Shown here one piece after another: positions 37,213-49,700 of a DNA stretch of 64,000 nt. Origin of the DNA: Xylocopa sonorina (Eukaryota > Arthropoda > Insecta > Hymenoptera > Apidae); NCBI RefSeq assembly GCF_050948175.1, contig NC_135204.1, positions 9,353,473 to 9,417,472 of the forward strand, in the 5' to 3' direction. Both the position numbers and the translations under genes were made by a program. The notes below the pieces were generated by a model that worked only from the letters and a program-made list of their open reading frames with translations, made no database searches and was not told the DNA's origin. Position 1 is the first letter of the stretch. Each line of letters starts with the position of its first letter.

Positions 37213-38009
37213 CTTTAAAAATGCCTGGCCAAAGCATGAAACGCTATGCTAGGACACCTTCTGACATTTAGATGTCCTATCCGAAAGTGCTTTATACTCG
37301 CACTAACCTACATCAGAGATCATCTGCAATCACTGTAAAAATGATGCGTTAATAACACACTATATAGACAACAATCTTTGTAATAGAAACGCAATATTTG
37401 CAACTGTACCTGCAACGCTGTGTATTCAACATTGTCAGTAATGAAATTAGGCCTTGTATAACTTCGGTCACCCCCTTTGGAAAACAAAACGAAAATGTAC
37501 TATTAGTAACGTAAAATAACGAAGTTGGCTGCTGAAATTCATGATCGGTGTAATTACATAGAAAAGTGGAATACTCGTTGGAAGATCGTCCAGAAAGGGG
37601 ACGCGAAAAAAAAAACAGTAATTCTCCTATAGGTCAACGAGTTTTAATAGAATTGTGCAATTAACATGGCAGTGATCGCGTGGTAAGAAAATATACTGGG
37701 ACAAGTCACAATAAATCACGACAATTCACGCACATCAATAGAAATTACTGAGAAATTATACACGGAAGACACTTTCGTACGAGCACTTTCAAACTTTCGC
37801 TACAATCGTTTGTGACAGCCAAACGTAACACGAATCAGCGACGATACTAAAGATACAGCTTCTCGCTTACAACACGTTAACGTTAACGATAAGCTCGCTG
37901 TGACTCCGCGTCCATTTCATTGAGCGTGTACATAAGTGAACGAAACTATTAGAAAGAGTTGAAAATTATTTGGAAAATATAGACGTTCACCATTTTGGTA
38001 AACAGAGGG

Positions 38010-38019
38010 GTCACGTGAC
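38010..38019. promoter_or_regulatory. CLEAR-type E-box palindrome GTCACGTGAC
   Basis: Ten-base perfect palindrome matching the site bound by MiT/TFE (Mitf) factors that drive lysosomal and autophagy genes. It lies about 800 bp upstream of the SPPL3 start codon and 2.9 kb upstream of OSBP. The sequence match is exact; that it is used is inference. Confidence 0.35.
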
Positions 38020-40771
38020 TAGCGGTGGCCCCAAGAGGTTGCTACTCCCTTACCCCAGATTATGTCTCGACGCGATATTTTCGAGACCCGAACATCTCAC
38101 CTGGGCGGTCCGAAGTTTGGCCTTTTCGCGGGTTCTCTCATCACCTCATGTATAATATACAATTTGCACGTGATAACGAGGAAATTACAGAGGGAATACG
38201 GAAACACGGGTAAAATATATTAGCGCGAAATCGGTCAACTACCACAGTTAACTACACAGGTCAACTGTTGGTTGACAGGCGCAGACCTGCGTAAGTTTCT
38301 CTACTGGGTGTTCGAAATACATTAATTTTAACAAATTAATATATTCTTCATAGTAAACAATGACAAGCGCCTCGTTAGCCTTATATGAGTCTCAGGACTT
38401 TTTAAAATAAATAATACCTTTTTCCTTTAAATGGAATAGATAGAATATTGCGCTGCTGTAAATATGCTTTCTATATAATAGATCTTGCTCTGAAACATGC
38501 AACAGTCTTCACACGAAGTTATGTTTCATTATGTAATAGTTATATATTGTACGTTTATTTGTATATAATATAATAAACGTAGTCGTACCCTTCGAATTGT
38601 AAAGAATTTACTTAGATTGAACTGAATAGTTTATGATTCGAGTGATATTTATCATATGTTGCCTACTTTTTTTAATTCGAGAAAATTTTAATTAAATAAG
38701 ATACAGGATGCTCATTTACACAAAGATTTCCTACTTAAAGGCGATATATAAGAGAAAGGGTTACCTTATTCAGTAGTTCATTCATTAAATACTTCATTGT
38801 ATTATCAGTAGTTTCAATTTGAATTTGGTATATACTTAATTATTTACTGCGTAAACAAATACCTATACTACCCATATTAATGGATCGTAAATGATTGTAT
38901 TTAATGTACATGTATACCTGCTGAAGTTATGCGTATATTCATATGAAATGTGCAAAAAGAAGGAAAAGTTCGCGATTAAGATTAGTAATATTACTTCGGT
39001 ATAACTGAATAAAGATGAAACATATATAGATTTACTTACTAGATTTAATATAGATGTAACATCTTACTGAAGACTGTGTCGGGAAAAGTATAACTGACCT
39101 AGAGCCCCCAGATCGTGCCACAAAAAAATCCATTGTGTATGAAATCTATGTTTTATCTTATCTATGTTACAAAAAAGCGCAGATTTATAAAGTATAAATT
39201 GTGCACTTAATAATTTTCCACGAATATAATATAGTTTTTACCTTATCGTTACGCATTTACGATTAAAGTTATAGAATTTGTAAACTTTACGGGAACATCT
39301 AATGATTCTTATTTAATATCGTGACAGAGGTAACTTTGCTTTCGCTTCTGTTGTTGTTGTAAGTTTGAACTGTGGTACAATATACGTTGATTTTGTATTC
39401 ATACCTTCATGTTACATCGAATCCGCGAAATTTATGTCTGTTTTTGTTTTTCAGGCATTTATTCAGGCACAGTTATAATTATTGAAATGATATCAAATGA
39501 ATGTAGGCACGAATGGGTAGGGAGGATCTACGTCGGTAACGTTGCCTTTCCATTTTCACATTATCGATAAAGTAATCTAAGATTGAACTCCATCTTTCAC
39601 AACTTCACTTATTAAACTTTATAAAAATGAGAAACATTAAATTATTTCTATCGAATTATTAACATATGTAATCGACCACAAGATTCGCATTTCCGTGATT
39701 CGTATATATACGCTGCAAACATGTAAGATGACCACATAGTTATTAATACATTGAAATCGGCAGTATATTCTTCGTATGGTTGAACGAAGAGGCACTTGAG
39801 TACTTCTTACGTTGTGTGATCTACCCAGATAAATTAAGAGCTTGGTTTCGTTTGGAGATAATGGTCAGTATCAAGCATCTAATCGAAGAGTGTACCGAGT
39901 GCTTCTTCATGACATTTCTCTCAAGCGGGAGTATCAATTCGAGCAGACCGTACACAAATTTTGCCAAATGACAGAACGAGCGTATTTTCGTTGGCCTGTT
40001 CGTTTCAAAAAGTACGTAAAAAAGAATCTCGTTTATTCCATGTCTCATAATAAATCTATATCGTGACATTAAATGGTTGTCGAGATTTACACACGTTCTA
40101 CGTTTGGCATTGTCCACTAGGGTTGTTACGCATGTGACATGTATAGAACTTTGCTTTTCTATATAAGATCAATGGGGAAACGTCAAGAATGACAGCGACT
40201 CTGGACGATTCCTCTCGTTTTCGCGGAAACTAGTAACTTTCTGTCAACTCGGGCCCTGGTTTGACACAATTCTAAACGATACAAAGGCAAACCGACATGT
40301 GTGTACTAAAAGCAAATGTATTGCCATTATTTATATCTTGAAATTCGTCGTGCTAACTTTCATAGTCAAATACGTTTATTGCTGTTTTTGTTCATGTTAT
40401 GTCCAATTGACGTCGTTTTTTTTTTATCGTGAGAATGAAGAAGGAAACAGGGACAGAGAGTAAAAACAGCAGGAAATCTGCAAAATCACAGATTACCCGT
40501 AATCAAATTTGCATGTATTTGTACACACAAATACCATGCGTTTATGTAGGTAACTTGGGTAATAAAGGTTAGGCACCGTCACTGGGAGAACGTGGCGGGT
40601 TTACCACGCTGTGCGCAAGGAGGATCCATACTCTCTGTTCCCGAATATCGTGCTTTTAAAAGACACAGCCGAATCTGTTGGTATCGCTGCTGGTGTGTTG
40701 CGAACAGTGTGTGTATAAGTTAGAATTTCGATCTAAGAGCGCACAAGTCTGTGGGCTAGAGAGATATCAAA

Positions 40772-40795
40772 ATGGTGGCCGTACGATACGGGTGA
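40772..40795 (+). CDS. Seven-codon upstream ORF in putative OSBP leader
   Basis: ATG to TGA encodes MVAVRYG and ends 70 nt before the OSBP ATG. The start context (caaaATGG) is good: A at -3 and G at +4. It could lower translation of OSBP if the transcript starts upstream of it. The transcription start is unknown, so its inclusion in the mRNA is an inference. Confidence 0.35.
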   Translation: MVAVRYG

Positions 40796-40865
40796 TGTGT
40801 ACGTAGATATTCGAGTGCATTGTAATTTCAGGAGAAACGCGTGTGAACACGCAACGTACGCTAAA

Positions 40866-43800
40866 ATGGGCGACCCAAAGGCTCAGCATGGTACGCAGGA
40901 GATGAAAGGCTGGCTCTTTAAATGGACTAATTATTTAAAAGGTTACCAACGAAGATGGTTCGTCCTGTCAAATGGCCTACTGTCGTATTACAGGTAGTTT
41001 CTTACGTGTTAGTACTTATCGTGTTAATTATTTCACTTTTAATCGTCTATTAAAAATCGCTCTAAAGAAAACCGATGCGATTATGTAGCATACAAAATTA
41101 TAAAATATTCTCTTCAATGATTTTATTTTGTAATCTTGCCGTTTTTCCGATCATATGATAGTAGTAATGATTATCATGGAAAAAATTCACTCAGATACTG
41201 TATGGAGCTGTTCCTCTTTTTTTTTTCTTTAATTATTATGTTCATACATATTGTGCTTCAAACATATATATTATACTATAAATATATCTGAGCTTCTCTA
41301 TTTTCTCATACGTATGACACTTCCAATTTCTGAATTAAAGTATAATATCAACAGAATGATAATTATATGTATAACCTTATTGTGCCATCTGTTAGATGGG
41401 TATGGTGGTCGAAAGAAATTACTCGTAAAGCATTTTATCAACAGTATTCTTTCTGAACAGTACCAAATTAAAATTTTTATATATTTTGAAAATATTCTGG
41501 GAAAAGTAGTCTCAAAAGAAATTGGAAGTTTACTATGTATGAGTATATTTTTCAACCACTGTACATATATATAATAACATTAAGTTTAGCTTACGATCAT
41601 ATAATTAAATGGAGAAAATGCAGGGAACAGCTTTGGATTACATATATAACATAGTCTTGAATCGTGCTTGTGACGATTCTGGTCAGTGCCTTAAGCAGTT
41701 TGCATTAGGAGCACAACAAACAAAATAAATTTTTAACAGTTTGAAGTTGCATGTATATAAGCAGCCAATGCAGGGCTCAGTCATGAATATTATCGAATAT
41801 GGTTTGTCCAAGTATACTTAACTGAATTTCTAATCATAGTTATTGTACCAAAACTCATATTTATATATTCCATACTTGCCCATTTTAGTCTGTGCAACAC
41901 ATCCTGAGCATGTATGTGCCGCAGAACGTGATAAAATTTGCATAAATAAATGATTAGAGAAAGCATTTGAAGGAACATCGATTGGTCACAAGACCACAAC
42001 ATTTTGTATATACATATATACTCGCTTACATTGTCACACGCATCAGAGAAAATTTATTGCATATTTGCCTTCTATATATTATTCGTTTTTTTTTTCAGTA
42101 ACAACAAGATCGTAGATTGATCTCGCGTTTACTTTCATTTAGTAGTTCGTGATAATATCATGGAACCGCGAAATTTTGTTAAATCATTGTTTGTCGCGTG
42201 CAGTAATGTTCCGAACCATTCTTTTCCGGTCTTCCGATCGTACAGTTACCGATTGTGGATAGAGGTGCGATAATTCAAATGAACATAAACGTATACATAT
42301 ATACGTCCGAAACTATTCCACTATTCCGTTTCTTTATATTTAGAACATCCGCGTTCCCCTGACAACATGCAATGCCTAGAGGTCTTCTTTTAATTTTCCG
42401 CTTGGCACAGTTGTGTGATTTGAGTTTGCAATGCCTTTCCAAATCGCAAAAAACACAGAATATGTCCTGTAAATTTTTATTTTTACACGAATCTCAAATT
42501 ACGCGACATTGATATGCTTTTCGCACAATGTACCAGGTGTGCGTCAATCGTTGGTAAAAAATTCAAAGCTTGATTCTGGAAAGAAGGAACAAAATAAGAC
42601 AAAAATTAAGAGTAACAAAATTACGTTTGAGGATCCAGTTTCGAGAAGAATTTTTCTGGAAAATGAAATCTTAGAAACAATTCTCGTATTCTTTATTTCC
42701 ATCTTATCTTTGCTTGTATAATCGTTCCTGAAATTGTGTACCAATGATTGTCGACCGTTCTGTATGTACACGCAACGCACGAACGTGGTGGTTGCACTAT
42801 TGCTATGCAAAAGAAGCAATAAATTAAATAAAAAGAGCAAACAACGAAATAAATATGAAAGAAAGGAGGAAGAAAGTAAAATGTGTACGATAGAGTGGTG
42901 AACATCGCGAGAATAAACGGCGACAGAGATACATTATTTTCCTTAAAAACAGTAAAAAAAAAAAAAGAAAAATACCGCTTTTGATACAATATTACACAAT
43001 GTGAACGGGGTCTATTTGTTTTATGGACTGTTTAGGGCTGAACCAACAGGGGGGCCAAAGATATCAACACGACGCAAGCGGAAGGCTGGCAGAGCCTCCG
43101 AGTAAGTAAAATTATTGAAAAAGCCGAAACATTCCGACTCTTCTTTGATTCCAACTATTAATTAAAACAGACAAAGACGATGTTGGAGTTTCATTCTCAT
43201 TTCATTACACTTGTCATGTTATATACATATATATATTTATATATTTTTGATATATATATATATTAGAGCTACATATTATTAATACAGTACTCTTAACGTC
43301 CCAGATAATTTTACTTGCTTCCTACCCACTTCTTACCTTTTCCTACTTTGATATCTAATTTATAAATTGATTTTCCGCACCCCATTTTTTTTATCCACCC
43401 CCCCCCCCCTTTTTTAAATTCAATCTTGCAAGTTGCATTAAAAGATGACAAAAAAGTTATATATTTTTTGTGTTCTGTGTGTACATATATATTCGTGCAT
43501 ATATGTTTACCGCTATGTAAAACACACACCGCTTCAATTTATTAGTAGTTCCAGTTACGTTTAGGATGTATCCTGAAGGTTTTCGCAGATCGTGTAAAGC
43601 TTTTACTGGCTCGTTGGGAATGTTCCAAGAAATAATTATAGCGCGAATAGATCAGCTGGTATTAACGAATGATGATTTTAATTCAAATACTTTACGAAAA
43701 AAAAAGGAAAGCATAACTATTTATGCAGCTGGTTAATCATCGTTGCTGCAATTATCGCGAATTCGTCGAAATGAATTAATTTTACGTTTTATACGCGACA

Positions 43801-46708
43801 GCAAAATTTGCAATTCTAATTAGAATGCGATCTATCGATAACTGAATTTACTATCTTATGGGAATTCTTTTTGGCCGTAAAAAAATATTTCATTCTTTTC
43901 TAAGTCTGAGTTAGTAAAGGCATATGAATTTGAGTCGTTTCATTCGGTCATTTTGCTCGTTTCGCTTAGAACGACGATTAAAAATTTTCGCTTTCCATAA
44001 ATTTTTTTCTTTTGAGCTCTGTCTTGTTACGTTCCATGGATGTCTCATTTATACACACAATTTGTGTTTATACGTTTTTATACCTACATTACACCCCACC
44101 TATCCATCGAATCCAAGGGAATTCTCTGCAATCGATAAACTTCGACTTGTTATACGTACATGTATCTCACGTAGGAATAAAACACACACAATTAAGATAT
44201 ATCGTTTGATTAGTTTCGTGATAAAAAGCCAGACAGAAGAATCTACTTCAGTTGTTTGTAATCGATTCTTGGAGAAGAAAAATACTTTAACAGAAAGAAA
44301 AAAAAAGAAACAAAAGATCTATGCGGACAATATGCAATAATAATTTCTGAACGCGTTAGCATGACTATGATTACTGTTTCATCGCGTACAAAGTCGTTTC
44401 GATCCCTTGCGTGTTAGATTTAATTCCACTGACCCTAAAGTGCATGACACGATCCGCGAGCTATCTGTTCCCCTTCTTTCAATCATCAAACCGACTCTCG
44501 AGCATTGTACATTCTCTTTTTTCTTTCATCTCTGTTCACCACGTTACACTATGTGCTGGGCTCCACTTTCTGTCAGTGTAGATTGCGTGTAGGAAAATAA
44601 AAAAAAAGAAGAATGGAAAGAAAGTAACGGTGACGTGCAATCGTAAAAAATGGTAGTGGGACTGCTTGGAGAAGAATTAATCGATCCTTGCTAATTTTCT
44701 ACACAAACTTCGTTTCTTACGGCCTTAACACTTTGAAGCACGGTGGTCTCGACCTGAGACTCTAATTGAATATTATTGTCGCATGCCAGTCTGGAAATGA
44801 ATACGTTCGATACAAATATTTTCGTTCTACAGAGACTGAGCGATAGTTTTGTTATGAGAGCTCGATATTTTATATCGTTCAAGTATGTGTCTCAGACACG
44901 TACATAGGCGATCACACGGTGAAACTGCAGTGCTCCAAAGAGGTTAACGTATTCACGCCATAATGTCACAGATTAACGCAGACCGTCGTGTGCTCATTTA
45001 ATTCGCCACGGTATACACATGTTACGGTGAAAGTACCTTGTCCCTGCTGGTTTTACGAAATCACCGACGATTTCGTGAAACTGTCGCGAGAGAATTGCGG
45101 TTGCGATTAATCACCAGCTGGAACCAGGTTCCTGTATATACATGTACTAAATAATAGAGTTCGTTACACCAATCAAGTAGAAGATGCATCGATATCTATG
45201 ATTCGCGCAAATTCGAATAGCCCTATCGGGTCTGTTCATATACTTGATCTTTGAAACATTCTTCTTATACTTGAGCTTTTGCTTTGTTTCAGATTAAGTC
45301 CGCATGTACGATTGAATATTATCAAGATTTATAGAAAAGGGATAGAGAAAGAGAGATATCGAGAAATTCTGATTAAATTGTGGATGTTTATACATTTTTG
45401 AAGAAGTTTAAACGTGCGAAAGCACAGTAGAATTTGGATCTATTAACCAAGGATGAAACAAATCTCTGCTCGGATTGTATTTCTATGATCAAATGGTCGT
45501 ACATGGATTTCCTAATTTTATGGCACAGCAATTTTTGATGAACAGGTTTGATCTAGACACAGACGACAGGGCATGCCTCTGTTTTAATTTCGTCAACAAT
45601 TGTGAATACGAATTTGCATAAACATACGCAGTCTAATCACGATAAATCGCTTTCATGGTAACATGTGTAACTTCGGGCATATTTGTAATCTAATTATCCA
45701 CATGTAATTCATATTTTCCGGTTGGGGTGAGGGTGAGTGCGTGTCGTGGGGAGGGAAGGTGGGTGAGCAAACCGGAAGCCTCTTTTTTTCTTCATTGGGC
45801 TTGGATAAACCTGCAGCTCGCGCCTGAACCGTCTGTCTTTCTCTGTGCCATCCGGTTCTCCAGCGAGTGAAAAGTCTGCCCGCGGAACTGTCGCTATTTC
45901 TCTTCTCTGTTTAGAAATCCTGCGGAGATGTCACACACGTGCCGTGGCACAATATCCTTGCACGGGGCCTTAATACACACCGTGGACGCATGCACGTTCG
46001 TCGTGAGCAACGGTGGCACGCAAACCTTCCATATCAAGGCAGCGACGGAGGTAGAGCGTCAGCAATGGGTCACGGCCCTCGAGTTGGCAAAGGCCAAGGC
46101 CATCCAGGCAATGGAATCTGGTCTGTATCAAGAAAAAGAGATCATCCATTTTATATCGCGCATTTTTCATTGGTTGAACAGCAAGTATCGGGTGTACTTG
46201 CCACGTTGGTTAACCCTTAATTATACGGAAGGGTACCATTTGTTTGAGCAGAGGGGGACCTCTTGCACTACGATCCAAAGATTAATAATATTCGCAGATT
46301 TATCAACGGTATTATTCAATGCTCTCTAACTTATTCGTAAGCAAGGTTCTCGAAGACCTAGGAAACTCTTTCAGTAACAGTATTTACATTTTTGCGACAA
46401 CAACGCATGACGCAAGCATACTCATGGGTTGTCGTGGAGTAGACGTCTATGCGACGTGTCAGCTGTCACTAAAAGTGTTAATTTCATTAACTGCATTGAA
46501 ATAGAATTGGAGGCATTTGTCGAAGATGAGAAAAATGAGGAATACTATTCGACGACAACGTTGGTCGTACTTATTAGTCTGATCAAGCGGTAGGTGGTTT
46601 TTATTGGGTATATTAGATTTCGAGACAGTATTAGTCGGTTACGAACGGTCCTGACAACTTATTAAAAGCTTCAACAACCGATTCCGGTCTAGAATTTTAC
46701 AAGGCTGA

Positions 46709-46786
<78 letters not shown>

Positions 46787-49700
46787 GTACAATTTACTCG
46801 CTGCGAATTCTTAACAGTAATCAATTGCTATCTTGAACCAATGGACCTGTTAACAGTTTGCAAGCCATATAAAATAGCATTAAAGGCAATTGTCCATAGC
46901 AACTCTGCTAACACGTACGCTATTCAAACGCGGTATGGACATTTTTTTACGCGGTGTTAGATGAATGATGGTTCAAGCGACATGTGGTGTAATTACATAA
47001 TGACATAAATGTCGATCACGATTTAAATTTATATTTTCAATATAGTTTTATTTTGCATCAAAAGATACGCTCAAATATACTTTTATGTGACATGAATATT
47101 TTTGTGGTAATTACCGTCGCTAAAAATGAACTGTACTTTGTTTCATGACAGGCGCAGTTAATAAGGCTACTGAATTAAGCCGACAGTGTTCGAGAAGTAA
47201 TTGGTTTCTGCATAGGAAACGGGAAATTGTTCGCAGTAGAATGTCAAAGTTATTTTGTATATTCATCTTTTCGAACACTAATAAAATTAAATATTTCCCG
47301 ATGCTTCGATCTTTCTACACAAGTAAACGAAGCGACGAAAGATAACGTAGAAGGTAGTTTAAATGATAAGCGAAATGAAAGAAGAGAGAACACAGCGTTG
47401 TACTTTTTCCATTTTTGTTGTTGTAATAAATAATATATCCATAAGTATTTATATTTTTAAGGTTGGTCACAATGCGTTATCTACAGCCTATAAGTCATGA
47501 CTCAAAGCAAATTAGCTCAATCACTGAATTAAGTGTCTTGTTGTACAAAATGCCTTTACGTGATATTGAGTCAGAGTTATGTTATCTTTCATTTAAGTAT
47601 CAGACAATGGAAGACTATATGTTATTCTTAGCGGAACATGTGTGGTTTCATTTTATTTGAAAACTAAACTTTCAACGGAAAATGTTAAAACAGTTATATT
47701 ATGTAGAATGGAACTTGTTTCAGAAGAGGAGGAGGAGGAATTCCAGGATAATGACAATCAAAAACCAGAGCAGGTCTCTGTCAAAGACCTGTCGCAACGC
47801 CTAGAAGACTTGCAGGCCTGTAACGATTTATTAATCAAGAAAGGGACAATTCTTCAACGGGCTTTGAACGAGCTCGAAGCGTTGGAACCTCCGTCGCCCG
47901 AATTAGCGGCTAAAATAAAGACAGTCAACGAACGGGCCACGGTATTTCGTATGGCTGCCAGTGTTATGGTTACTGTAAGTTGAAAGGCCATCGTTAAGAC
48001 TAATATACACACGAAAATTTCTGACCAACGATGTGTAAAATTAGCCCATTCGCTGCGCAGAGCCGACTATGTTGCTTTCTCGTCTAAACATTGTTGTTTA
48101 AAAGAGTTTCTAGATAATTATAGCTTAGTAATCCAGTATATCTGGCATTGCTGATTTATAAAAATATTACCGAATATTATTTACAACAAAATTATGTACT
48201 GCAAAGAACATATTGTGGCGTTCATTAATCCGTTGTCCATTGATGTTAACAATATATGTCGGTGGAGCAGAAAAACAGGATCAATTATGATTTCAGACAA
48301 GCAACGACTACTTGCAATTAGCGCAACAACAGGAACCAAAGTGGAAGAAGATGCTGCAACACGAACGCGACCAGAAGGTGCGAATAGAGAAAATGGTCGA
48401 ACAATTGGCTAGGCAGCACTCTCACTTGGAAGAGGCGGCGCAACACGCCTCGGCTGCTCCAACTGGGGGGCACAGACCTTCGCGTAATTTGATTCACATT
48501 CTTTTTTATATTAATGCAATTGGTAGTGATGTAATTAGTATCTCCATGCAACACTGCGCCCTGCTTTTGTGTATGGTTACGCTAAGAAAAGACGAACTCG
48601 AGCTTTATTGTTCACGCTGTGTCAAGCTTCTACCGCTGTACATTGTCTGCAATACAATGCTCTGTTTGTGCTGTACGGATCTTTTTAACATTGTAACAGT
48701 AACTGAGATTCTAATGGAAGTGTATGTTAAATACATGTGGTCACACACGTTGTGCGTATGTTTGCTGTTAAGTTGGTTGGTATTCGTTGTCGTCTATTGG
48801 GTGAAGAATGCTGTATTCACTAGATGAAAATGCACAGCTATATATTTACCTTTACTTCACACATAATCGCTTTCTTTGACATGCTTTGTTACATGACACG
48901 TGCATTCAAGTTTTCGCGCCTTCGTCTGTTTTATGGCTCTCTAACCAGATGGCAGCCGCGAAACTCCTAACCTGCTTTGAATGCTGTTTGGACTTATATG
49001 TATAGTTTACACAATCTATGCATGCAAGACGTGCAGTATATTCTACAATAATGTATACAGAACTTGTGTGTACATGTATATATGTGTAGATATACACGCA
49101 CGGGTGTGCTTTCATTTCTCTCAAGTTTGGTGTTCTTAATCGGACTCAGGTGGCCTTGTAAATTTCCGTTTCGTACAAGTCGTTTCTTCTTGTGACACTT
49201 TTTTTTACCACGATTCTACAGTTAAATTCAATGTGATAAACTTTTAGTCGAAGCTCTCGACGATTGTGCTTTCAAGAGGATCAACGAAAAGATGCTAAAC
49301 CGATAGTTACACGGAGCTAAAGAGAAAAGTTCATAAATGATCAGGAGCTGTAAACGAGTTTTAGTAAGGACCGAGTACATGAGAGCGCCAAACACATAAC
49401 CTAATGCGTGGTACACATTTTAGTTTGCTTCAGAAAAAGATTTATACATCTCACTGTACACGGGTACCTTTAGTGATTCATTATTCGTTACTTTAACCAG
49501 TACTGCAGGTGTGGACCAAGATTGGGAGGGAGGGGGGAGAATAGAGGACGGTGCAACTTAATGGCAGCGGCAGTTGTCATACCACGATTCAATCGGTTAG
49601 GAAGGGGAACGACACAAAGTAATAAGAACAGGGGAAGGGTTGAAGAGATATTTCGAAACAGACAAGTGAAAGAAATTTGAGCTGTGGCATGTGCGGTTAT

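Larger units (their letters stand above)
37213..40865. other. Divergent spacer between SPPL3 and OSBP
   Basis: About 3.6 kb holding the 5' flanks of both genes. The left part (37300-38300) contains a perfect GTCACGTGAC palindrome at 38010-38019 and an inverted pair GTCAAC-TGTTG-GTTGAC at 38260-38276. The right part (40640-40865) probably holds the OSBP promoter and leader. Between them the DNA is AT-rich with nothing recognisable. Short open frames around 39780-40117 on both strands look like chance. Confidence 0.5.

Noticed and set aside
39780..40117. Three overlapping short frames upstream of OSBP
   Set aside because: Both strands open by chance. None shows a known domain or coding-like pattern.
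43924..44340. 138-codon frame in OSBP intron 1
   Set aside because: Low-complexity, no recognisable motif, no matching splice structure.
48484..48827. Hydrophobic extension of OSBP exon 4
   Set aside because: Not OSBP-like. A donor at 48484 restores the frame to the FFAT-bearing exon.
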